Positions 15,606-22,794 of a stretch of 64,000 nucleotides of DNA are shown here, in pieces. Below the pieces are notes generated by a model. It had not been told where the DNA came from, did no database searches, and was given only the letters and a program-made list of their open reading frames with translations. Positions within the stretch are counted from its first letter, which is position 1. The number at the start of each line of letters is the position of its first letter. A program made the translations under genes and the position numbers. The stretch is from AV40 sp035568175 (GTDB lineage Bacteria > Verrucomicrobiota > Verrucomicrobiia > Chthoniobacterales > UBA10450), in NCBI GenBank assembly GCA_035568175.1, contig DATMON010000003.1, positions 62,001 through 126,000 on the forward strand. Direction: 5' to 3'.

Positions 15606-17672
15606 GTGAACGTAGATGCCAGCGGGCCGCTGGACGTGACGCTGCGAGATTTTGTCTCCGGACAAAAACTATTCAACCGCTACACGCTGAAACAGATCCT
15701 GGGACGCGGGGGAATGGGTGTGGTCTGGCTGGCGCGGGATGATGTCCTTGAGCGCGATGTCGCGCTCAAATTTCTGCCCGAATTAGTAAATTTCGACCGC
15801 GCGATGCTGAACGAGTTGAAGCGCGAAACCAACCGCAGCCTGGAGCTGACCCACAAAAACATCGTCCGGATTTATGACTTCGTGAACGACGAAAATGCGG
15901 CCTGCATCTCGATGGAGTACATCGACGGCGATACGTTGTCGAACATCCGCGCCGACCGCGAAAGTAAAGTTTTTGAATGCTGGGAGCTGGGGAACTGGGC
16001 AAAGCAACTTTGTGAAGCGCTTGATTACGCCCATACCCATGCGCAGGTCGTTCACCGGGATCTCAAGCCGGCAAATCTAATGATCAATCAGCGCGGTGAC
16101 CTCAAAGTCGCCGACTTTGGCATCGCCCGTAGCTTGAGCGATTCGGTCAGCATGGCAACGATGGGCCGCCACACCAGCGGCACTTTGGTTTACATGAGCC
16201 CGCAACAGCTCGATGGCGGGCGAGGCACATCTCTCGACGATATCTATTCGGTCGGCGCCACCATTTACGAATTACTCACGAGCAAGCCGCCGTTCTATTC
16301 CGGAAACATCGATCGCCAAATTCACGAAAGAGTTCCGCCGCTAATGACCTATCGGCGTGAAGAACTCGATGTCGTGGGTGGAGAGCCAATCGATCCAATG
16401 TGGGAAGAGGTTGTGGCGGCGTGTTTACAAAAGGATCCTGCCCTCCGTCCACAATCTGCGATCGAAATTGTTGGGTTGCTGACAACGCCCGCTCCCAAGA
16501 CTTCCCGGGGATTGTCGGCATGGCTTCCATTCCCGTCGCGAAAGACTGAGCAAAGACCCACGCAGTGGCCGACGCCGCCAACCCGCAAGACAGCTCCCTC
16601 AACCGGGCTGCGCGCCGAAGTTCCATCAGTCAAGACCCGTCCGAAAACGGTGGTCGTCCGCGCGCCGCGCGTACCCAAGCAAAGATTTCGCCGCGCCGCC
16701 ATGGCCGTGGCGGCAACGCTGTCCGCGGCGAGCCTGGCGATGGTTCGCGGTGCTGCCGCAGTCGTTATCGTACCGAGCAAAGTAATATTTCACGGACTTC
16801 AGGCGACCTCTCGCGGCGCCATCTTTGCGATGGTCAGCCTCGGTAAAGCGCTCCGCGCTATCGCGGTCGCGCTAATTGCAGGCAGCAATTTGCTATTTCG
16901 CGGAGCGGGGATTGCAGTGCTCGCGCTGAGCAAGGAAACTCTTCGGGGCACGGCGCTCACGATAATCCCGGCAGCTGTGCTGGCTGCTTGCGTATGGTTT
17001 TTCGCAATTCGCGAGCCTCCGAAGAAAATCACTGGGCAACCACCACCTAAAATACAGACTGCAGAGCCGCAGAAGACGCAGCCCGTTTCATCTCCAATCC
17101 AGTCGCAGGTGGCGTTCGTCGCACCGGTCCCGGCCCCTGCCGTGCAGAGCGCACCAGAATCAAAATCTTTGCCACTGGCCGAAGGTGGTTTATGGGTCGA
17201 TACCACTCCTGCTGGAGCGAAAGTGATCGTTGATGCCGGCTCGGTTGTAAGAAGAAGTCCAGCGACGTTTTCAAATCTTGCTGCTGGCAAACATCACCTT
17301 CAGATCGTGCTGGACAATTACATGACCGAAGAACGGGACGTGGACGTCAAAGGCGGTGAAGTCGCATCGCAAGGAATCGTCCTGCGAGCGAGAACAGAAC
17401 CGCGCCCCGCACCGACCCCTAACATTGTCCAGGAGCCGCCGAGTAAGCCGGCACAAAAAGAAAATGAAGAAATCGCCGTTGCCAAAAAACCGGTGCGCAA
17501 CAAGCAACCTGCGCCAGCGCCCGCTGAAAAGCCCGCGCCCCCCGTAGCCCGCCAAGCCGCGGTGAGACCGTTCCCGCCGGCAAAACCAATCTCCAAACCC
17601 ACGCCGATCCCGAAGTCGAATGAAGAACAACCAAAGAAACCGGCATTCGGGGAGACGGCTCCCGGTGGCTAA
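15606..17672 (+). CDS. PEGA-domain Ser/Thr protein kinase (copy 3)
   Basis: 688-residue Hanks-type kinase, the closest paralogue of kinase 2 at protein and DNA level through the catalytic domain (about 20-290: LGRGGMGVVWLARD, VALKFLPEL, VHRDLKPANLM, VADFGIARS). The linker is longer, with several Ala/Val-rich hydrophobic stretches before the main membrane helix (TLTIIPAAVLAACVWFFAI, about 455-475). One PEGA domain (GGLWVDTTPAGAKVIVDAG) and a Pro/Lys tail ending FGETAPGG follow. GTG is chosen by the shared promoter geometry. First gene of the second module copy. Confidence 0.95.
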   Translation: MNVDASGPLDVTLRDFVSGQKLFNRYTLKQILGRGGMGVVWLARDDVLERDVALKFLPELVNFDRAMLNELKRETNRSLELTHKNIVRIYDFVNDENAACISMEYIDGDTLSNIRADRESKVFECWELGNWAKQLCEALDYAHTHAQVVHRDLKPANLMINQRGDLKVADFGIARSLSDSVSMATMGRHTSGTLVYMSPQQLDGGRGTSLDDIYSVGATIYELLTSKPPFYSGNIDRQIHERVPPLMTYRREELDVVGGEPIDPMWEEVVAACLQKDPALRPQSAIEIVGLLTTPAPKTSRGLSAWLPFPSRKTEQRPTQWPTPPTRKTAPSTGLRAEVPSVKTRPKTVVVRAPRVPKQRFRRAAMAVAATLSAASLAMVRGAAAVVIVPSKVIFHGLQATSRGAIFAMVSLGKALRAIAVALIAGSNLLFRGAGIAVLALSKETLRGTALTIIPAAVLAACVWFFAIREPPKKITGQPPPKIQTAEPQKTQPVSSPIQSQVAFVAPVPAPAVQSAPESKSLPLAEGGLWVDTTPAGAKVIVDAGSVVRRSPATFSNLAAGKHHLQIVLDNYMTEERDVDVKGGEVASQGIVLRARTEPRPAPTPNIVQEPPSKPAQKENEEIAVAKKPVRNKQPAPAPAEKPAPPVARQAAVRPFPPAKPISKPTPIPKSNEEQPKKPAFGETAPGG

Positions 17673-17678
17673 AACCAA

Positions 17679-17706
17679 TCGACTAATGCGTGCACCGCGC
17701 TATACT
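17679..17706 (+). promoter_or_regulatory. Promoter of the second small cysteine-pair gene
   Basis: TCGACT (17679-17684), 16 bases, TATACT (17701-17706), 9 bases to ATG at 17716. Same geometry as the promoter at 13596, while the spacer sequence differs, so the boxes appear selected. Confidence 0.6.
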
Positions 17707-17715
17707 CTCTACATC

Positions 17716-17973
17716 ATGAAATATTTTATCGCAGGCATCATGTTTATTGCGGCAGCCGCACCGTGGCTGCCATCTGAGGCCGGCGACAACTCTGGCGCCG
17801 AGAAGAAGACTGCCCAGAATTCCGCTGCAGATAAGAAACGCGCAATAGAGGCGAACCACCGATCTCGGATTGCCAAGATACATCCAGAGGGTACTGCATT
17901 CTGCCGCCGCGGAGATTGGTACTGTATCCACGCAGCGGCTTCAGCTTGGTGGCCCGGTGCGCCTGGGGAGTAA
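17716..17973 (+). CDS. Small secreted protein with conserved two-cysteine C-terminus, paralogue
   Basis: 85-residue product: signal peptide 1-21 (MKYFIAGIMFIAAAAPWLPS, then EAGD), charged middle, and the conserved end HPEGTAFCRRGDWYCIHAAA, then SAWWPGAPGE. Compared with the gene at 13633 the end keeps GTAFC, RGD, YCI, AAS, WWP and APG, which points to selection on this roughly 30-residue unit. Located directly after kinase 3, with its own promoter and a start codon at the predicted transcription start. Unknown family; an exported peptide or inhibitor-like role is only a guess. Confidence 0.78.
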   Translation: MKYFIAGIMFIAAAAPWLPSEAGDNSGAEKKTAQNSAADKKRAIEANHRSRIAKIHPEGTAFCRRGDWYCIHAAASAWWPGAPGE

Positions 17974-18098
17974 GAAACTCTTAAGTTTGCTGGGGCAAGG
18001 ACGCGACAGTCCATTTTTCTGCTGATGCGCTGGCGTCGGTCACGATGGTGTGAAAATCGGGCCAACACTTCGACCCTGTAAGACAGCGCTTAAAGAAA

Positions 18099-19265
18099 TT
18101 AGAATGTTACTGCAAACTTTGCCCCGCCCCAACCCTCATTTCGCGCAGTGCTCGCCGTAGGAGGCGAAATATGATAGGAGTAAGCTCCAAACGGCACGAA
18201 ACTTACTCTTACATCGGGTGCCGCCCATTCAGTGCTCGAAGAACCTAGAAAATGAAACAGATGGATAGGAAACTCCACTCCGACCTGCGCATTATTAAAA
18301 CCTGTCAAGCTTCGGCCTCGTATTATGTCTCTGAAATCGCCCATCGGATTTCTTACCGCTTCGTTCCGATCATGGAAGCTGTAAGAAATAAATTCGTACG
18401 CATTAAAATCTAACCAGTCGGTAATCGAAAAAAATTCTCGCAATCTTCCCTCGAGATAGCCTCCAAACTCGTCGTTACGTTCGTGGGGCAACTCAAAATC
18501 ATAGGGAAAAGGGGCGTTGACAGCTCGCCCAGGGTGCAGGCCCGGATCACTACCTTGGCTGATTACCGTTTGGTAATAGGTAACCAGCGGCTGGATATGA
18601 GGAATCACCGCGGTAGCAATCTTAATAAATAGTCGATCGAATTCCTCGTCTTGAATCGTTGGTACGGGTGCATCCTCAAAGCCTTCAAAGAATGTTTTGG
18701 CACGTCGATCAATAAAAAAGGCGATATTACCAACCGTCACATCAATCGGGCCAAATTCATGGTGGTATTGCGTAAAGACGTCAATTTCATTAAACCTACT
18801 TTGGATCGTCTCCACACTTTCCAACAAATGGGGGGTTTTGTGCGATCCGCCGCTTTCCCCAAGTGAAAAGCTTGGTGCCCTTGCCTCGCCGAGTTGATGG
18901 ATTCCATAAAAGCCGAGCGTGAAGTTCCATTTGGTCACTTCTACATCACTAAACAGGACTCCGTGCGATTCAGGGGTCAGATCCACGCCGCGGAAATTAT
19001 ACTGCGTCATGTACCCATCCTCTACGTACCAGTTCCAGAAAGCTGGTTTTCTCTCCTCGACCACGTTCTTGGTCGATTTGTACTCGCCCGCCATTGTCAC
19101 GTCGTTGTCTAAATTGGATTGAGACGTCGTTTGAGCAGTCGGGATCTCAATGAGGGCGGACCCGTGCGCAGTTGTAGGAACGTCGACGGCTTGGCCGCAG
19201 GCGAAGCGTCCTGCGCAAAAAAATGCACCAACCAGCAGGGGAAATCTCCGCAACGTAAATTTCAT
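18099..19265 (-). CDS. Outer-membrane beta-barrel protein (module copy 2)
   Basis: 388-residue paralogue of the barrel at 14016. Signal peptide about 1-24 (ending FACGQA), then GSALIEIPTAQT and VTMAGEYKSTKNVVEERKPA, the same N-terminal block as its paralogue. Barrel-like strands follow (DGYMTQYNFRGVDLTP, WNFTLGFYGIHQLGEA, IDVTVGNIAFFIDRR), with a terminal Phe strand (GGAKFAVTF). Shorter than copy 1 mainly by loss of loop sequence (a glycine-rich loop in copy 1). AGGAGA lies 12 bases before the ATG, a rather long gap. Probably porin-like. Confidence 0.85.
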   Translation of the reverse strand: MKFTLRRFPLLVGAFFCAGRFACGQAVDVPTTAHGSALIEIPTAQTTSQSNLDNDVTMAGEYKSTKNVVEERKPAFWNWYVEDGYMTQYNFRGVDLTPESHGVLFSDVEVTKWNFTLGFYGIHQLGEARAPSFSLGESGGSHKTPHLLESVETIQSRFNEIDVFTQYHHEFGPIDVTVGNIAFFIDRRAKTFFEGFEDAPVPTIQDEEFDRLFIKIATAVIPHIQPLVTYYQTVISQGSDPGLHPGRAVNAPFPYDFELPHERNDEFGGYLEGRLREFFSITDWLDFNAYEFISYSFHDRNEAVRNPMGDFRDIIRGRSLTGFNNAQVGVEFPIHLFHFLGSSSTEWAAPDVRVSFVPFGAYSYHISPPTASTARNEGWGGAKFAVTF

Positions 19266-19331
19266 GGTTGAAATGTTTCTCCTCTCGTGATTGCCCCTCG
19301 CCTAACGAGCACGAGCGCAATCGGACGACCG

Positions 19332-19359
19332 GTTTAACGAATCGGCAGTGTGGGGTCAA
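19332..19359 (-). promoter_or_regulatory. Sigma-70-like promoter of barrel gene 2
   Basis: On the minus strand TTGACC (19359-19354), 16 bases, TTAAAC (19337-19332). The surrounding bases (for example GGGTCAAGCC.TGTTTT on the plus strand) match the block upstream of the other barrel gene. Confidence 0.6.
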
Positions 19360-19407
19360 GCCCTGTTTTTAGCTTTTTACCAAAGATCTGATTCGACGTT
19401 CTCCGCC

Positions 19408-21933
19408 TCACTTCTGCGGTTCAAGAGGATGAATGCGCGCCGCCTGGCTCATGTCGGTGGCAAATGTCCCCGTGTGATAATTGTGGCAGAGGAGACAATT
19501 ATCTCCGGCAATGCGAGCCGTGTGGCATCGGCCACATTCCATTTTCGCCAACGGCGCGAAATTACTCTCGAAATGCGATGGATCGTTTGCACCCGGATTC
19601 GCTGCATCCGGGGGTTGAAAGTACGTGTTGTACTTTGAGGCAGGATTAAGAACGTGGCAGGTTTGACAGCCCTTTTCCGTCATCACGCTCAGGTGCGCGG
19701 TATGACTGAATTTTGTGAAAGGATGCGCATTGGGCTCGGAGCGAGCGGCGGTCCAATTGACTCTCTGGGCTCCGTTCGAAATTACATCGACAGTGTGACA
19801 CTTGCCACACGAGCCCGGACCCGAGGGCGTGGCCAGAGTCTGCAGAATTCCCGAACCAACCGAGGGCACAATGCCGGCAGCATTAAACCAAGCGGTAAGA
19901 AATGGATCGGCGTGTCCGGAGGGCCGGTAAGATAATGTAAAGCCATCCTTGGCGCGAAACCATCCGGCTGCCATCCAGCTCTCGTCGGTTGCGGCTTCGC
20001 TTTCCGGTTTCTGTTGAGACGGCGGCCCGCCACCAGGTTTTGGAAGGGGTGCCGCAGCGGCCACTGCGCGCTGCTTCCCAGATTTTCCCCGCGGAGGAAA
20101 ACGGCCGGGCGGAGCGGCAACCGGCGAAGGCGCGACCGGTGCACCTCCGAGGATATCATCGCCGACAGGCGCAGGAGGGCTCGGGTTGACAGAAGGCGAT
20201 TGGTCTTTCGACGGTTCTCCACCACCCAAAATATCGTCGCCGGGTGGCGGAGCAGCACTTGGTTTCGCCGGGGTCGATTGTTCTTTCGACGGTTCTGCAC
20301 CACCTAAAATATCATCGCCCGGTGGCGCAGCAGGGCCCGGTTTAGGAGGAGGCGATTGTTCTTTCGAAGGTTCTGCGCCTCCTAAGATATCGGCATTGGA
20401 CGGTGGCTGTTTTGCTTTCTTTGCGGGCGCAGAAATTGGCGGCTTTGGAGGAGCGCGTGGTACGGGCGGAAGCGGCGGCAGAACGCCGCGGCGATAATCG
20501 GAAACTTCGCGAAGCAGATCAGGCATCCATTCTTTGCGCCAGGAAATGAGACCGGCGCGGGGAAGACCGCCAGTTAGCGCCGTGAGCTGGACTGAAGTTT
20601 GCCCGCGGGGAAGTCCTTCTTGAAGTCTCTTGATCAGAAAGGCCTGACCTTCGGCTTCGAAGTCATAAAGAAATTCCTTCACCGCCCAAGCAAGCCGGCT
20701 GGCGGCCGCGAGTTGCTCAGGTGAGGCGCTGCTAAGGTCGAGCAAATCTTTGCCTTTGAGTGTAGCGAGTAACTTGCCTCCCGATATATCGGCGCCGAGC
20801 AGTAGTTCCATAAACGGAGTCAGCTTGTCATCGGCATCTTTTGGCCATTGCCCGATGCTGATCCCGGCTCTGGCCAAAGAAATGACATCGATCCCCGGCA
20901 CCCGGAAAAAAGCAACGGAACTAGACTTGGCGATATTGTCCGCATGACAAACGGCGCACGATTGTTCGAAACTGTTGACGATCATCTTCCCACCGGACAC
21001 AGCCGGAATGTGGCAAGCCTGGCAGGAAGTGGGCGCCTTCTCTTTGTCTGCGGGAAAATATCCCTGAATATGACTAGCGTGGTCGAAGAAAATGCGCGTG
21101 CGCCGCAGATAAGGATAACTAGCAAATTCTGGGTGGCCTTTGGCAAGGCTAGCGAACTGGACCTGATGGCAAACCTGGCATTGCGTTTTGGAAAAATGAG
21201 CAATGTTAAAGTCTTTACCGTGATGCTCCTGGTGGCAGGTTGAGCAGGCCAGGTCAGTCGATTTCATCCGACTAGTGTTAGCGACGGCAGTCCCGGCCCG
21301 GAGTAGAAGCGGTGGCTCTGACTTCTCGGTCTTCGCTCGCGTCGTGAATGCGCCCAACTCGGGGGCGGGCGCGCCATGCGGCGAAAATGGCTGCAGACCA
21401 AGCGAATGGCATTTCAGGCAAAGCTGGCTGTCCTCCACTGCTCTTTTCTGAAAAATGTCCAGGTGCGCAACCGACTGGGAGTTAGATTTTTCCAGCGTGT
21501 GGCAATCCTCGCATTCGGTGTATGAGGTCGCATGATGAACACTGAGCGCGCCCGGACTGGTCAATTTTCGACGTCCCTTTCCGGTGAAAACGAGCAGTAA
21601 AACGCTAAGAGTGAGAGCAACCAGGAGCCAAGTGAGTTGCCCACGCGTTCGGCGCAACGACGGCTTTGGCTGGCAGGGCGGAATGGGGTGCGCGCAGTCG
21701 CCATTTGGAAGCGGACCTTCGGGGCACTTGCCCCCTTGCGCTTCAGGCCGAGTGCAGAGCCAGCGATCGCCGCTTTTCGATGGAAGACATTCCCCGGTGT
21801 GACGGCAGCGTCCACGCTCATCCGGACCGAGCGGGCACGGGTGTCCCTCATCCGCATGTCCGCAAATCCAATCCTGGTTTGGACGCGCGTAGCGATTTTT
21901 TTTGAAGCTAAGTTGATCGAGCAATCGCCTCAT
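19408..21933 (-). CDS. Membrane-anchored decahaem cytochrome c
   Basis: 841-residue redox protein. N-terminus (1-90): a cysteine-rich, probably cytoplasmic domain with two similar units (CPLGPDERGRCRH, CPEGPLPNGDCAH). One membrane helix about 96-118 follows (LTWLLVALTLSVLLLVF). The periplasmic part has ten CXXCH haem sites: CEDCH, CLKCH, CSTCH, CQVCH, CQACH, CAVCH, CGKCH, CQTCH, CGRCH, CLLCH. Six precede and four follow a long Pro-rich linker with 26-residue DILGGAEPSKEQ repeats. Third gene of a tight operon after the cNMP-FeS protein and di-haem cytochrome b (3-base gap), so it probably accepts or donates electrons across the membrane for them. Confidence 0.92.
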   Translation of the reverse strand: MRRLLDQLSFKKNRYARPNQDWICGHADEGHPCPLGPDERGRCRHTGECLPSKSGDRWLCTRPEAQGGKCPEGPLPNGDCAHPIPPCQPKPSLRRTRGQLTWLLVALTLSVLLLVFTGKGRRKLTSPGALSVHHATSYTECEDCHTLEKSNSQSVAHLDIFQKRAVEDSQLCLKCHSLGLQPFSPHGAPAPELGAFTTRAKTEKSEPPLLLRAGTAVANTSRMKSTDLACSTCHQEHHGKDFNIAHFSKTQCQVCHQVQFASLAKGHPEFASYPYLRRTRIFFDHASHIQGYFPADKEKAPTSCQACHIPAVSGGKMIVNSFEQSCAVCHADNIAKSSSVAFFRVPGIDVISLARAGISIGQWPKDADDKLTPFMELLLGADISGGKLLATLKGKDLLDLSSASPEQLAAASRLAWAVKEFLYDFEAEGQAFLIKRLQEGLPRGQTSVQLTALTGGLPRAGLISWRKEWMPDLLREVSDYRRGVLPPLPPVPRAPPKPPISAPAKKAKQPPSNADILGGAEPSKEQSPPPKPGPAAPPGDDILGGAEPSKEQSTPAKPSAAPPPGDDILGGGEPSKDQSPSVNPSPPAPVGDDILGGAPVAPSPVAAPPGRFPPRGKSGKQRAVAAAAPLPKPGGGPPSQQKPESEAATDESWMAAGWFRAKDGFTLSYRPSGHADPFLTAWFNAAGIVPSVGSGILQTLATPSGPGSCGKCHTVDVISNGAQRVNWTAARSEPNAHPFTKFSHTAHLSVMTEKGCQTCHVLNPASKYNTYFQPPDAANPGANDPSHFESNFAPLAKMECGRCHTARIAGDNCLLCHNYHTGTFATDMSQAARIHPLEPQK
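20131..20400 (-). repeat. 78-base in-frame tandem repeat in the decahaem cytochrome gene
   Basis: About three and a half copies encode a 26-residue unit beginning DILGGAEPSKEQS and ending in Pro/Ala-rich sequence before the next D. The copies have diverged in the Pro-rich half but keep D-D-I-L-G-G. It forms the linker between the two haem-rich halves. Confidence 0.85.
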
Positions 21934-21936
21934 GCG

Positions 21937-22794
21937 TCAAAATCTTCCGGCGTAGATGATGGCCAGAGCAGCGTGAACGAACGCAAGCAAGATAAGGCTG
22001 TAGGTAAAAGGAATGTGCACGTAAAGCCAGAGCTTGAGCAGGCGCTGGGCGGCATATTGGAAGTGAACATTCTGCGCGGTTTCGATCCAGTCGCGCATTT
22101 CGGCAGCGATCGCTTTTTCGGCGTCGTCCAAGTAGCGATTCAAGGCGGTCAATTGCTTGAGCAACCGGTTCACCCGGCGGTCGATCCCGCCCAAAGCGTC
22201 AAAGGCGCCGGGGAGACGTTGAAAAAATGGACGCAGCTCACCAAGATAAAAATCGGACAGAGTGGACGATTGAGTTTCGGTTTCGGCTTTGCGAATGAGC
22301 GCTTCGACATTTGTCTGAATCTCGCGCCGGTAAGCGGGGATGCGCTCGTAGATGAGCGGTTCACCCGAGAGCAACAACCGCGAAGGCAAAAACCGACTAA
22401 TGAAAATGCCGAAAAAGCCGCTGAAAATGACCACGCAAAAGACGACCGCAAGAACGGTCTCAAGCGCGCCGCGGGGCGGAGAGAAATGGACATGGAGGAG
22501 GAAAACGAAGAAGCAAAAGTAACCGGCGTAGATGTGGATCTGCAGCCAGGTGGAGGCGCGAATGAGCGGAAGAAAAGCCAGCTTTTTGCGCGCGTTGAAA
22601 AAAGTCAAACCGAGCACGACAGCGAGCAGAAGAAACCCCGAATAAATCGCGGAGTCACGCAACGAAATCTGCAGGACCAGATTGAGCACCCAGGCGATAG
22701 CCGAAGCGACAATCAATCCCGCAGTGAAGCTGACTCGGCGCCGGAGGAGGGGGCTCACCTCAGCGATTGATCCATGTTGCCAGTTTGTCCACAT
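21937..22794 (-). CDS. Di-haem cytochrome b-like membrane protein
   Basis: Inner-membrane protein with about five helices. Two helices carry paired histidines exactly 13 residues apart: HIYAGYFCFFVFLLH and HIPFTYSLILLAFVH. This H-x13-H spacing in two helices is the bis-histidine pattern of cytochrome b and of the cytochrome b subunits of formate dehydrogenase and hydrogenase, so two b haems and quinone contact are expected. A soluble helical segment of about 100 residues lies between helices 4 and 5. The start is uncertain: ATG at 22794 overlaps the upstream FeS gene by about 35 bases, while GTG at 22758 follows its stop directly. Middle gene of the redox operon. Confidence 0.85.
   Translation of the reverse strand: MWTNWQHGSIAEVSPLLRRRVSFTAGLIVASAIAWVLNLVLQISLRDSAIYSGFLLLAVVLGLTFFNARKKLAFLPLIRASTWLQIHIYAGYFCFFVFLLHVHFSPPRGALETVLAVVFCVVIFSGFFGIFISRFLPSRLLLSGEPLIYERIPAYRREIQTNVEALIRKAETETQSSTLSDFYLGELRPFFQRLPGAFDALGGIDRRVNRLLKQLTALNRYLDDAEKAIAAEMRDWIETAQNVHFQYAAQRLLKLWLYVHIPFTYSLILLAFVHAALAIIYAGRF

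Noticed and set aside
20131..20400. CRISPR array at the DILGG repeats
   Set aside because: The repeats are contiguous in-frame coding units without spacers; no cas genes are present.
19653..21243. Several plus-strand open frames across the decahaem cytochrome
   Set aside because: They are the antisense shadow of a gene with ten CXXCH motifs and Pro-rich repeats.
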